Source: Botryosphaeria dothidea
Lineage: Eukaryota; Ascomycota; Dothideomycetes; Botryosphaeriales; Botryosphaeriaceae
Assembly (NCBI GenBank): GCA_011503125.2
Contig: WWBZ02000082.1
Location: 1,984,001 to 2,048,000, forward strand
Reading direction: 5' to 3'
Length of the DNA: 64,000 bases
The position numbers were made by a program, and so were the translations under genes. Below the pieces are notes generated by a model that saw nothing but the letters and a program-made list of their open reading frames with translations, was not told the DNA's origin and searched no databases. Shown piece by piece: positions 22,677 through 33,527 of the stretch (within the stretch, counting starts at the first letter, position 1; each line of letters begins with the position of its first letter).

Positions 22677-24401
22677 ATGGATGAAAAGATCATACAGCCT
22701 ACGGTGAGACCTGGCTGGGACTCACCTGACGGCGGCGCGCCTGAAGTCGAGATCAGTGAGACAGCGCTGTACAGGAAGATCGATTGGAGAATAGTTCCGA
22801 TCCTTTTCTTGACCTACTTTTTGCAATTCCTGGATAAGGTCGTTGTCAATGTATGCTCTCTCTGCTGACTCCATTCTGGGTATCCCACAATTGACTGCTC
22901 CATAGTACGCCAACGTTCGTCAAGTCACTGCCGTCGATTTGCGATACACAACCATTGACTGAAGTTTAGCTCATGGGCATACAAAAAGATCTGGGCATGA
23001 AAGGCAATGATTTCTCATGGATGGCCACTGCTTTCTTCATCGGATTCGGTCTTGCCGAATTTCCCCAAGGTCAGAAGTCGTGCCATTTGCACCTTCATGG
23101 CCCGTTCTCAAATCATTGACATAAAAAGGCACTCTCATCCAACGCTACTCTGTCGTCAAAGTCCTCTCGGCAAACGTCTTCCTCTGGGGTGTAATACTCT
23201 GCTGCTCATCTGCCTGCGTAAACTTCGCCGGCATTCTGGTGTGCCGCATAGCCCTCGGCATCTGCGAAGCCGTCATCGGCCCTGCCCTGATCATGATCAC
23301 TTCCATGTACTACACCAAAGCCGAAGCCACACCCCGCTACGGCTTCTGGTACTGCGGCCTAGGCGTAGGCCAAATCATCGGCGGCCTCATTTCCTTCGCG
23401 GCTCAGCACGCCCCGCCCACGCTGAGCTTCGCCGGCTGGCGCATCATGTTCGTCTCCGTCGGGGTCGCCAACATCCTCGTCTCCATCCTCTGCCTCACCT
23501 TTCTCCCATCCACCATGGAAAGCGCCCCCTTCCTCCTCCCCGCCGAGAAAACCTTTATATCCCACCGCCTCGCCGCCGACCGCGCCGGCACCGGCCCCAA
23601 AATCTTCTCCTGGCGCGGCGCGCTGGCGGCTTTCAACGACCTGCAATCCTGGCTCCTGGCCCTCCTCACCCTCCTGACCACCACGCCCAGCAGCGTGATA
23701 ACCACATACAGCAGCATTCTGATCAAGAACTTCGGCTACACCGCGCGCGAAGCGGCCCTGCTCAACACGCCCTCCGGCCTCGTCTCCATCGCCGCCACGC
23801 TGCTGACCACCTACTCGATCGTGCGCGGCTGGCAGCGCACCGCCGTCATCGCGCTGATCCTGCTGCCCACGCTGCTCGGCGCGGCGCTCATGTCGTTCCT
23901 CCCGTCCTCCAACCAGGCGGGCCTGCTCGCGGGCATATATCTCGTCAACTGCACCGTCGCCCCTCTCGCGCTCACGTACGCATTCCTCAGACCTACCCAT
24001 TACCCCCTTCCAAGAGAGGGAGGAAATCGGGGGGGAAAGGAGATTTGAAACTGACGCACGACAGCTACGCCCTCGTCGGCGCCAACTTCGCCGGCTACAC
24101 CAAGAAGATCGCCGGCTCGGGCATGGTCCTCGTGTCCTTCAGCCTCGGCAACATCCTGGGGCCGCAGACGTTCCAGGCGCGCGACGCGCCTCAGTACACC
24201 CCCGCCAAGGTCGCCATGCTGGCGGTCGAGGCCGCCGGCGTGGCCGTCGTCCTGCTGCTGCGCGCGCTGTACGCGCGGAGGAACGCGGCCGCCGAGAGGA
24301 GCGGCGGACCGAGCGGGTGTCGGGCGGAGAGGAAGGCGTGGGCGCGGGGGTTGGTGGTCGGGAACGAGGGCATGGATGGGGCGTTTCGGTATGTTTTGTA
24401 G
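22677..24401 (+). CDS. MFS transporter, anion:cation symporter (Dal5/allantoate permease-like) family
   Basis: A 488-residue polytopic permease in five exons: 22677-22850, 22906-22914 (9 nt, Tyr-Ala-Asn), 22970-23069, 23129-23975 and 24065-24401. Joined, it reads FLQFLDKVVVN|YAN|LMGIQKDLG, then GNDFSWMATAFFIGFGLAEF and the loop RYGFWYCGLGVGQIIGG, all typical of fungal Dal5-type carriers. The C-terminal half has VGANFAGYTKKIAGSGMVLV and GNILGPQTFQARDAP, and the protein ends GMDGAFRYVL, a common tail of the family. Twelve membrane segments can be placed. The substrate is unknown; members carry allantoate, nicotinate, pantothenate, biotin-like and other organic anions. The divergent monooxygenase suggests uptake of an aromatic or N-containing compound, which is inference only. 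Confidence 0.9.
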
Positions 24402-25310
24402 GGGATACTGATCGGTTGGCTTGACTTTTTTTTTTAGTTCTGGTTTTGTAGGTTGTGTGGGGAAGTCATTGTCGTGTGTTGGCGAAGATTGGGTTGTTTG
24501 TGATGTGTGAGAGAGCATTCGCGAAAGAAAAAAAAAAACATCAGCCCTCATTTGAGAGGGCCCTTTGAAGAACGCCGGATTGCTCTTCTACATTTCTAAA
24601 CGGGATCGGGCATGCTGAACTCACGAAGCCGAAAATGAAAAGACATCCCTTAGTAAGTGACGCGTGGCTTCCTCCATTGCCTTGAAACACTACACGTGCC
24701 CCCTAATGGAAGTGGTGACGGTTCCATACAGCATTGATGAAACTCGGTTGGAACTGTGACTCAAGATCCGCCATTCATAAAGAGCCGGGAGATGTGCTTG
24801 CACGTTTTGGTTTAATATTTTCTACCAGACATCATGATGTATGCGCTGACCTGTCGACCTTTTCCTTGACTGCTCGCTGTTGCAATATCCAAGACGGCCG
24901 CATGTACTCAGGAGATTCAATCGCTACATGGCAAAGGTCCCGTCCATATGATCTATATGCGGTTACCCGTCACTATATTCAAAACAATCACGTGTGTAAG
25001 AAGTCAAGGTTTGAAGTGGAAACGCCTTCAAGAAGGCGGTGGTAATTCTTCTGCTATTGAAGGCAGTAATCTCGTCAAATGCTCCAAATATTCCTCTGGA
25101 GATAAGCCGAGTAGGGTATCTAATTCGTACGTCATCATCCCGAGTGCTCCGCCAACCCAGGAAGAAGCCCAGTACGCCGCGCCAAGATGTGCTATGTTCC
25201 GCTAATGCTCAGCTGTGAAAGAAACGCCGTGGAAGTAAAACAACCATGAAAAATTTCTAGACGACGCCGCGTCCAGGAAGCCATCTACCCTACGGAAACC
25301 CATTCGCCGT
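24402..25310. other. Intergenic between convergent MFS transporter and RING-PHD gene
   Basis: Tail-to-tail spacer of 0.9 kb. There is a T run near 24426 and an A run near 24530, in the presumed transporter 3' UTR. No supported frame is found. Confidence 0.45.
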
Positions 25311-27468
25311 TTAAGAAACATTTACCAGAGAAACGCCTTCACCGCTTGTCGAGCTTTCCGCTCTGGGTGACAGCCCATCCGGCTTGAGAGCCTTGACGGC
25401 CTTATCCACCTCTTCGGTGGCAATCTGTTGCCACTTCTCTCTCGTTCTTTGATCCGCAAGGCTGGCTGCATCGCCGACCTTTTCATACATTTTCCTCGAA
25501 ATGTTCATGTTGATGTCAGTATATTCATCTTTGTTGACCTCGTTCTTCAAGTAAAGTGGCTTCAACGCCGACTTAACCATGCGCTGTATCTCAGATTTGG
25601 TAGAATAAGACATATTAGCTCGCGTGGGCGAGGCGTCCTTGGAGCGAGGAGGACTAGCGAGTGCTGACTGTTGCGACCCACGCCTTTTCCGGGGTGGCCT
25701 GTCGGCGGAATGCTCATTGTACTCGTGCGCAAATCGATCGTCGTCGGCGGGCGAGTATGGCGCAAATTGTGGCGCGGTAGGGAATATTGGCGTGATAGTG
25801 GATGACAGCAAGGGAGACGATGGCCTCGCTAGCGTCAGGGGCGGCGGGGTCATGGCGCGAGGGGTGATGATTCCCGAGCCGACAGGCGAGCCTATGGGCG
25901 AGGACATTTGAGGGGGAGATGATGGCTCAAATGCACGCATGGCTACCTTTTGCTGGCGGAACGGTGCAGATTCAACCGGCGTCGATGTTTCCACCTCTTT
26001 CAGAAGAGACTGAAGGAAATTAGATCCCGAGCTGTCAGCAGCTGATTTGGAACCAGGACGAACTGGTGCTAATCCAGTCGCAGCGGAGGCAGCAGCAGCA
26101 GCAGCATCAGCAGTAGTAGTAGCAGCAGTAGCAGTGGCAGTTGAGGCGCTTCCGCCAGCCGCAGATGACGACTCGCCATTGTTGATGGTAGTAGGGACAG
26201 CGGTTGCGGTTGCACGGCGGGTGCAAGGGCGCTTCAATGCTCGTTCCGGTTCAGGCTGGGGTTCGCTCGGGGAACCGGACGGAGAATGCCGTTTCCTCCT
26301 GTTTGCTGGGGCAGCGACTTCCCTCGCCTTCTCGAACGCATTCCAAGCGCGAAGTTCGTCCTGTGACTCGGGGGCTGGAGGTTCTGGTCGCACACGGCCG
26401 GGAGCCAAAAGGGCAGCGGCGTTTTGTCGAAATCGGCCAGCATCACCTTGCCGCTCCGCTGCTCGTACTCTCGCCTGGTAAGCATCGATTTCCCGACGCT
26501 GAGCCTCGATACGCGCTTGGCCTGAGAGATCGTCGTCAAACGGAAAATCGAGATCAATTCCAGTGCGACGATTAACCTCCTGCCATACGCGGGCCCAGGA
26601 ATCGACTCTCCTCCTGTTGGAGCGAATTGCGCGTTCACGCCGCGTAAGCCGAGAAGTGACTCCGGAGCGGTTATGCTGGCGTTCGCGTTCTCGCTGGCCC
26701 AGCGTATACGGGTCTTCCATGCAGCGTTGGCAGTACCATTCGCCGGCAGGCACCTCGTCGAGGCCGGCGCAGAAGACATGGCATAGTCTGTCGCAGCAGT
26801 CGCACAGCATCAGCTGGTCTTCGTCTCCGAAATCCTCGCATACTATGCAAGGCTCATCCAAAGGCTCGAGCAGATCATCGGGGATGATCATGGACGGGTC
26901 TACCTCAGCCACTTGCTGCTTGTCCTCGACGCCATAGGATGAGACGACGTTGCCTGTTGGATATGGCGTCAGTATCGAGCAATGCTGCAATTTCGTCTGG
27001 GAGCGACACAAGAACACTGGAAGCACCCACGGGCATGAAAGGCCAGAGCGGATAAATCGCCTTGGATACAACCGTCGGTCGAACCAGTTCATTTTCCTGC
27101 AAGTACACCCAGTGCGCCACACGGGTGGTTGTCCACTTACCTCCCAGCTTGGCCAAGAGCTGAACCTCGTTGAAGCTTGCCCGGCAAATGGGGCAGCTGT
27201 TGGCACGCTCGACCCATGGCTTCAGACATTCGTTGTGCAGGTTGTGTCCGCAGGGCAGCAGGTGAGCGATGATTTCGTCGTCGTCGGGGAGTGCATCGTC
27301 GGAAGGATCGGGGTTGTTCGGCTGGTCGTGGCCCAGATCGGGTTGGGTGCTTGGGTGCGCAGCTTCAAGCGAGCCATCTGGGACAGGCGGAGCTTGGTCC
27401 TCGGTCGGTGGCGGCTCGGAGGGGTCAGAGAGCAGGTCGCCGAGACAGACAATGCAAGTCTCGGCCAT
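25311..27468 (-). CDS. RING-PHD protein with C-terminal SRI-like segment (PHRF1-like)
   Basis: Two exons, 27141-27468 and 25311-26953, give 656 residues. The 187-nt intron joins KLG|GNVVSSYGVEDKQQ in frame. The RING finger begins at Cys5/Cys8 and ends at SCPICR (Cys92/Cys95), with an acidic insert of about 60 residues before LLPCGHNLHNECLKPW. A C4HC3 PHD finger follows (Cys145 onward: CIVCEDFGDEDQLMLCDC, CHVFCAGLDEVPAGEWYC). The middle is disordered, with Ala/Thr and Ser/Pro repeats. The end (TKSEIQRMVKSALKPLYLKN to VDKAVKAL) resembles the SRI domain that binds the RNA polymerase II tail. Human PHRF1 has the same order and is a ubiquitin ligase; that role is inferred here. An extra 3' exon beyond LVNVS cannot be excluded. 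Confidence 0.85.
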
Positions 27469-28332
27469 GGGGGCAGGAGAGATGTGAAAGAGCGCAGGTG
27501 AGAGTCTCGCAGAGGGCGCGCATCAAGGTTCGCAGGCGTCGACTGGAGATTTGAATGGAAGAGGTCAAGAGGACTGAGCCGGCGCGGCGGGGATTATGAA
27601 TGACGCTAGAGCGCTGCCCTAGCCGCATTAGGCTGCAGCGACCGCCTTCCGCCAGTCAGATGTCAGAACACGTGCAGTTTGGCCAGCTCCAACGCGGGCT
27701 GCACACGGCGCTGCCTGCGAGGTCATTTATCCGACTTCTGACTCGTGGGACTGTGGGTTGTGAGGAAGGGATGGGGCGGGATACGGCAAGCACAAGCGCA
27801 CCTGCGAAACACCGCCCGGATGACGCTGGCGCCTACCCTACGCCGCGCTTTTCACTCAAGTGCAACCTGCAAGTCGTCTAGCTGCCTACATCTTACCGCC
27901 TTGCAGCCCTACTTCCCGGTCGCACGCGCCGAGCTTCATTTAGCACCTCGGCCACGTCGCGCTGCGATCCGACATTACTACGGTGGCCGTGGCTTCAATA
28001 CGATCGTCTGCCAGCGCGGATCTCCAGGGCGCATCCACTCCACCACTGCCAGGCACGGGTGCGGAAAAGGGGACATTCAGGCGCGATGCAGCTAGTCCAT
28101 GGGGTCGTGTGTTGGTGGGGCGCACAGCAAGTCGATCTCTACAAATCCTGAGAAGTTTGGTGACAGGGTTGTTCTTCATTCTTTGTATTCGTCCCGATCC
28201 GCTTTAGATTCGGTCGTAATTTTGGGGTTCTATCGACTGGAAGTCGCCGCAATGCCGTGTGATGACCGGAACCCTAAGCAAAGAGAAAATCCCCAGGCAC
28301 CGTTGTCGTAATTTTTCGCAAACTCCGCACCC
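27469..28332. other. Intergenic: RING-PHD promoter and eL43 3' flank
   Basis: 864 bases. Several overlapping open frames (27600-28311) lack any recognised product and carry no consistent coding signal. No repeat or RNA gene is seen. Confidence 0.45.
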
Positions 28333-28869
28333 CTAAACCTCAGCAATCTCCCTCAGACGGCGGATCGTCGACCTCGTGGCAGCCGCGGCGGGAGTCCTAA
28401 GCATTGCACAGTCAGTATCCATTTCCTCCAAAACTCCGTGCCCTCGTCCAGCTGCGCCCAGTGCAGAGTATAAATCGCCGAAACTTACGAGACGGTGTAG
28501 GCACCACCAGCGATGGTCTTCTTGCACGACCTGCAGTTCCAGATACCGGTCGAGTGGCGCTTGACGGTGACCTTGCCGCAGAAGGTGCAGGTGTAACGGG
28601 CGTGCTGGGTGATTTCCATCTACAGTGCTGTTAACTCCAATTCCCGCAGCTTGCGATTGAATGCTGTGAACTGACCTTCTTCACCTGCTTACGCAGGGAA
28701 GCACCGTAGCGGGTGCCGTACTGTGCATCGTTCAGTATTTGCGATACCTGCGCTCCGAAACGGGTGAACAGACCTTGCCGGTGATTCCGACCTCTGCGGA
28801 GACATTAGCGACTGCAAAAATCCAAGGGAGAGCGAGGGGTTTTGACGTACTCTTGGTGCGCTTCGTCAT
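28333..28869 (-). CDS. RPL43: 60S ribosomal protein eL43 (L37a/L43)
   Basis: A large-subunit zinc-ribbon protein of 92 residues. Five exons: 28851-28869, 28774-28793, 28676-28720, 28489-28619 and 28333-28396. The product begins MTKRTKKVGITGKYGTRYGA and carries the zinc ribbon in [17 protein letters not shown] and [17 protein letters not shown] (CxxC...CxxC), ending [10 protein letters not shown]. Length and sequence match the family exactly. Four introns in a 279-nt CDS, concentrated at the 5' end, are usual for fungal ribosomal protein genes. No snoRNA-like C/D boxes were seen in the introns. Confidence 0.97.
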
Positions 28870-29522
28870 CTTGTCGGTGGATGTGGGAAGGTTGTGAGGT
28901 CGAAGGTGTGGGTTGTCTGCAAGTCGTCCTTGACGAGAGATTTTGGCGAGGGCGCATTTCGCACTTGCCGTTGTGGCCGCCAAGCGTTTGCGAGCCGCTA
29001 GCGACCGATACGTCTTAGCGCGCCTCGGTCAGCACCATTCACCATCTGCTCTCACACATCCTTTCAGCCTGCAGAATCATTTTGCGCAGATCATCGGGCT
29101 TGGGAGAATGCCTGCTAAACTTAATTGTTGCCTCGAAAACTACTTGGAAGAAAACGTGCTTTGATGGCCCTTTTGCAATGCAGATACTGGCGCTGTGTCG
29201 CCATTTCGCTGTTATGACGTCGAGAGACGTCGCCGAGGTTCGGCCTGGGTGCTTCTTCATCTGATTCCTTGCTTTCCGTGTTCCTGTGTGCTACATACGG
29301 CCGGAGGTAATAGGCTTCTATCACTGAAACCCCTCATCGCTGTTCGTTTGAAGCTTCTCCTCACCTGACCGCTTGCACCGGCTGTATCTCTCCGTTTCGG
29401 TGTGCTTCCCCGAGATCACAGACCAGGTTTCCGTGGCGAGTTCATTTCCTCGGTCTCTTGACAAGCTTTACTGCCAGCATCTCATTTGATACCCAACGCA
29501 GCAATTCTGAATTGAATTCATA
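28870..29522. promoter_or_regulatory. Divergent eL43/saccharopine-dehydrogenase-like promoter region
   Basis: 653 bases between divergent starts. It should contain the strong ribosomal-protein promoter on the left side. No frame longer than 75 codons looks coding. Confidence 0.45.
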
Positions 29523-31116
29523 ATGTCCACCGCTTCGCGCCAGTACGAGCTCGTGCTCCTTGGAGCTACAGGTTATACGGGCAAACTCACCGCAGAGCAT
29601 ATCACAACCAGCCTTCCCACTGACCTCAAGTGGGCAATTGCTGGACGAAATGAGAAGAAACTGGCCAACGTCGCTCAGGAACTGAAGAAGTTGAATCCCG
29701 ATCGGCCTCAGCCTGGTAGCTTTCCGAATTGACATCCAATGGTTGTGCACGTCTAACGTCATCACAAGATATTAAGGTGCTCGAGCTGAAGGGCGAGGAG
29801 CTCGATTCGCTCGCGAAGAGCACTCGTCTGATTATCACCACTGTCGGACCTTTCATGAAGTATGGCACACCAGTCGTGGAGGCGTGTGCCAAGAATCGCA
29901 CGCATTACATTGACAGGTGAGTTCTTCGTCTTCTACATTAGTGGATCTTGCTAATGTTGTCAGCACTGGTGAGGTTCCCTGGGTTCATGAAATGATCAAT
30001 AAGTATCACGACACGGCGAAGACCAATGGAGCCATTGTAAGTTCCGCTCTGCCCGTTTTCAACGCCAGTAACTATACCTACGTGTTTCTACCATGTAAAT
30101 TTCTACTACTCGAATTTTTGGAGCTCGTTGTGGACCTTCCACGATCCCAAAAATACTCGGTAGTTTTGTTTACTTTTGTTGGCCCGCATCTGCAAAGGCC
30201 TGTGTGGCTGCAAAGAATACTGCCATCCACTAACGAAGCATGTAGATGATCCCTCAGTGTGGTGTTGATAGCGTCCCGGCCGACATCATCGCTTATGTCG
30301 TTGCCACACACATCCGCAAGACTCTCGGCCTGGGTACGGCTGAAGTTCTCAACGCCGCTGAAATGAAGGCGAAGCCTTCCGGAGGCACCCTTCTTACCGC
30401 GCTGTCCCTATTCGATCACTATAGCCTGGTGCAGATTGGCAAGTCCTTGTCTCCATTTGCTCTTTCTCCTGTCCAGCCGCAACCTAGCGCCTCCTCCCAA
30501 AGCATCATGTCTAAGATCTTGGGTGTCCGTCAAGACAAGGACCTTGGAATACTCACCGACTGGGTCCAAGCCAAGGTTGATGCTGCCATTGTCCAGAGGA
30601 GCTGGGGCCTGCTCGATGGTGGAAAGCTTTACGGTCCCAAGTTCCAGTTCAATGAGTACATGGCTGCCAAGAGCACTCTTTCTGGCGTCTTAGTCCACTT
30701 CGGCATGGTGTTTGGCATGGCGCTATTAGCACTGCCCCCCGTCCGCTGGGTCGCAAAGAAGCTCGTCTACCAGCCCGGTGATGGCCCTGAAATTGAGTAC
30801 GTAAATTGCCGATCATCCCTGAGTCTCATGACTGATTCCTAGCAGGTCGACCAAGAATGACTACGCGAACTACAAGGCAGTTGGTATTGCAGACAGTTCG
30901 AAGCAGGAGCGTGCAATTGCCGAGTTCAAGTTCAAGGGATCCATGTACTACTTCACCGGACTGGCTCTTGCTGAGGCTGCCATGGTTGTCCTGCGTGGCG
31001 GTGAGACGGAGGCCAAGAAGCTGGGTGGAGGCATCCTGACACCGGCCACGCTGGGCGACGAGTACGTGGAGAGACTCGGGAAAGTGAACACTGAAATCCA
31101 CGTCCAGCTGGAGTGA
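29523..31116 (+). CDS. Saccharopine dehydrogenase-like (SCCPDH family) oxidoreductase
   Basis: 411 residues in five exons: 29523-29715, 29769-29916, 29964-30036, 30246-30796 and 30846-31116. The N-terminal Rossmann fold has LVLLGATGYTGKLTAEHI (GxxGxxG), then KWAIAGRNEKKL and IITTVGPFMKYGTPVVEAC. GEVPWVHEMI and MIPQCGVDSVPADIIAYVV are typical of the SCCPDH/trans-acting enoyl reductase-like group, not of true lysine-pathway saccharopine reductases. A membrane-seeking stretch (LVHFGMVFGMALLALPPVRW) lies near residue 280, as in lipid-droplet SCCPDH proteins. The substrate is unknown. The 209-nt third intron is longer than its neighbours. Confidence 0.9.
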
Positions 31117-31314
31117 AACCGCTGTCGGTCCCAAACCTTTAGCAACGCCAACCGCGAACATACGGGAGAGGAACATAGACACTTTTGAAACAATTGGCGC
31201 TTCGCCTATAGCTTATCTGGAGGATGGCCCTTTCCTGTACAATATTCACGATGCCATGAGAAATTGATACACAATACCATCCATCAGAAGAATATTCCAT
31301 TATCCATTCTGCCT
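31117..31314. other. Short spacer between convergent genes
   Basis: 198 bases between convergent genes; it holds only 3' UTR sequence as far as I can see. Confidence 0.5.
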
Positions 31315-31875
31315 TCACAACTTCGCCTTGAGCGTTCCCTCCTCCTTCAGCAATTTCTCCAGAGCTTCGATGCCAGCCTTGGACACTTCTTCGTCCTGCG
31401 CCGGAGTACCGGTGCTGCATCCGATAGCACCCAAGATTTCGCCATTCGGACCCTTGATGGGAATGCCTCCGCCAATGGTTGTGAACCTTCCACCGTTTGA
31501 ATTGTTGATGCCGAAAGCAGGACCGCCGGGCCACACGACCTCCTTGTAAGCGGATGTGGGAAGACGGTGACCGGAGGCGGTAAAGGCTTTGTCAATGGCG
31601 ATGTTGATAGAGGTGAGCTTTGCGCCGTCCATGCGCGAGAAGTGCAGGAGGTGGGTGCTGGCGTCGACGACGGCAATGTTCATGGGCACGCCGATTTGCT
31701 TGGCTTTGGCTTCGCAGGCGCGCGCGGCGGCCTGGGCGGCGCTGAGGGTCAAGGTGGAAATGGACTGAGTGGCGGGCATGGCGGCGGTGGTGGCAGACGC
31801 GAAGGAAGAGAGCGATGGGAGGGTGCGGACAGCATGGTTATGGTGCTTTAGAAGGAGGGACGGGCAGACAGCCAT
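31315..31875 (-). CDS. GlcG/HbpS-like (DUF336) protein
   Basis: An intronless gene of 186 residues if translation starts at 31875, or 154 if it starts at the second ATG (31779, MPATQSISTLTLSAAQAA). The conserved body includes NIAVVDASTHLLHFSRMD, INIAIDKAFTASGHRLPT, TTIGGGIPIK and GAIGCSTGTPAQDEEV, the standard pattern of the PF03928 family. Bacterial HbpS binds haem and GlcG lies in glycolate operons; no fungal role is established. The 32-residue extension of the longer form has few acids and several His/Lys/Arg, so it could be a weak mitochondrial signal. Confidence 0.88.
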   Translation of the reverse strand: MAVCPSLLLKHHNHAVRTLPSLSSFASATTAAMPATQSISTLTLSAAQAAARACEAKAKQIGVPMNIAVVDASTHLLHFSRMDGAKLTSINIAIDKAFTASGHRLPTSAYKEVVWPGGPAFGINNSNGGRFTTIGGGIPIKGPNGEILGAIGCSTGTPAQDEEVSKAGIEALEKLLKEEGTLKAKL

Positions 31876-32204
31876 GTGGGACGACCGGGATCTCCACCCG
31901 ACCTCGGGAGCTCTCCCGTGCGGCCCCGGTGACGTCTTTGTTCGATTCTCGCCGTGTGTCCGAAATCTCCCTCGACAACAACCCCGCCAAATCTGTCAGA
32001 AGCATCCCGCGCCCAATCGGAGCATTCGTTTTCCACCGGAGCCATCTTGCATTCAAAATACACTTCTCCCACTTTCCCCGCAACCCAGGAGCCCGAGGAC
32101 AAATCGATTCGCCCCGGAAATCTGTCAGCGCGCTACGCGCAAGCTCTGGCCGCCACTTGGCCAGCCTTTGCTCGACCAGAGGCGCCTCCGAGGGATTCGC
32201 GTCT
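31876..32204. other. Spacer between two minus-strand genes
   Basis: 329 bases: promoter of the GlcG-like gene and 3' flank of the amidotransferase-like gene. Frames here (31815-32291 +) look accidental. Nothing else is seen. Confidence 0.45.
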
Positions 32205-33203
32205 TCATTTCTCGCCAACCCAGCGCAAAATCCGGTCAAATATAGCCACACCGTCCTGCTTTCCCTCAAATCTCTTCGAAATGGCTTCTAATTCCTTCGA
32301 GGAAAACCTTTGCGTGTACTCAGACGAACCTGCCAACGCTGCTTGCACAATTGCAGCAGTCATCTCTGGGTGGCCCTGAAATGTCAAGATCCTGTTGTCC
32401 GGAGACTTGAAGATCTGGTTTCTATGCGCCAGGGGCACAAATCCCGGCGCCTGCTCGGTGATCTCACGTCTGTGGAACTCATGAATGTCCTGCAATGAGT
32501 TAGTATGACGTGGAAAGCAGTGTGTCCCTGCTGTGCGCCCAAAGATAGAAATTCCAAGCAGTGAGTAGGCTTGGGAAGTTGAAGCAATCGTCCAAAACTA
32601 TGTTCTGACGACTGCTTCAACTCGCCCACGAGTGGTGGTGCGCAAACAGGGCGCTTCTTAGGATTGCGGGCTAATTTATGTCTTCCAGCGCGGTAGGGTT
32701 GCGGATCAGGCTTACCAACACAGCTTTTCCTTTGGCGAATTCGAAGAATTCTGAACCCTCTTTTGTCAGATTGAGAGAAGTGATACCAAGCTGACTGCAT
32801 AAGCACTCAATATACACGAGAGCTCCAATAGAAAACTTACCTCTGGGCCTTCTTCCATCACGACCAGTTTTCCTCCGAGGGCGACATTAATTGCTTGATG
32901 ACCCCAACAGATGCCAACAAGTTTGACATTAGATGAAGCCACCGTTGTCCGTATGAACTCCAATTCCTGCAGCACCCATGGATCCGGTGCATTGATATTA
33001 GCGGTCCCTCCGCTCAGGATCACAAGGTCATACGTTTCCACATCCGGATAGCTCTTGTCGTCAACCGGATCGTAGAAGTCCACAACCGACTCAGGAGCGA
33101 CCGCAGAGATGATCTTCACGAACGAATCGCCAGTTTGAGGTTTCTTCTGTAGCGTATTAACCAGAATCGCAATGCGAAGATTCGGCGGTGCTTTGTGTGG
33201 CAT
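32205..33203 (-). CDS. Class I glutamine amidotransferase-like protein
   Basis: 240 residues in three exons: 32841-33203, 32716-32790 and 32205-32489. The catalytic nucleophile is the Cys in KLVGICWGHQAINVALGG, and the His-Glu pair is in ILTFQGHPEMTAA. DLVILSGGTANINAPDPWV precedes them, and IHEFHRREI lies between. Domain size and motifs match stand-alone fungal GATase1 proteins (yeast YLR126C type), which lack a fused synthase. The acceptor substrate is unknown. The last intron (226 nt) is long but its ends keep frame. The gene is divergent from a Dal5-type transporter 324 bp away. Confidence 0.88.
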
Positions 33204-33527
33204 TTTGAAAAGGGCCCTTCAAATCTCGTAGTCCGCGCAGTTCCGTTCGAAGGAATGTACACAAATTCCAGGCTCCGAAGAAGCCCTCGTAATAACCTGC
33301 TCTTAAAACCACTTCAGGAACCTTTGCCGATGGATATCAGTGCAGTCATGTTATCAGATAGGTCGTCGCACAACTGCGGAGAGTCTTTATCACTACCCCA
33401 CAACAGGGATAGCAAGAGTGGGAGATCCGTCGGCTGATCGGCAACTACTTAACGGAACTACATTCGCCATAGCCGCCCTGCATTGCGACTTTAAGTTTTT
33501 CTTAATCTTACTTGACTATTTCTCGTC
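33204..33527. promoter_or_regulatory. Shared divergent promoter with paired GATA-type sites
   Basis: The whole space between the amidotransferase-like gene and the Dal5-type transporter. Two HGATAR-type sites sit side by side: TTATC at 33351-33355 (GATAA on the other strand) and AGATAG at 33356-33361. GGATAG follows near 33408. Fungal nitrogen regulators of the AreA type bind such sites, often in pairs. Binding is inferred. Confidence 0.45.

Noticed and set aside
23359..24000. 213-codon minus frame opposite the MFS transporter
   Set aside because: Gly/Glu/Arg-rich shadow of the transporter exon.
27600..28311. Chain of short plus frames between the RING-PHD gene and eL43
   Set aside because: They could not be joined by plausible introns into one product and lack motifs.
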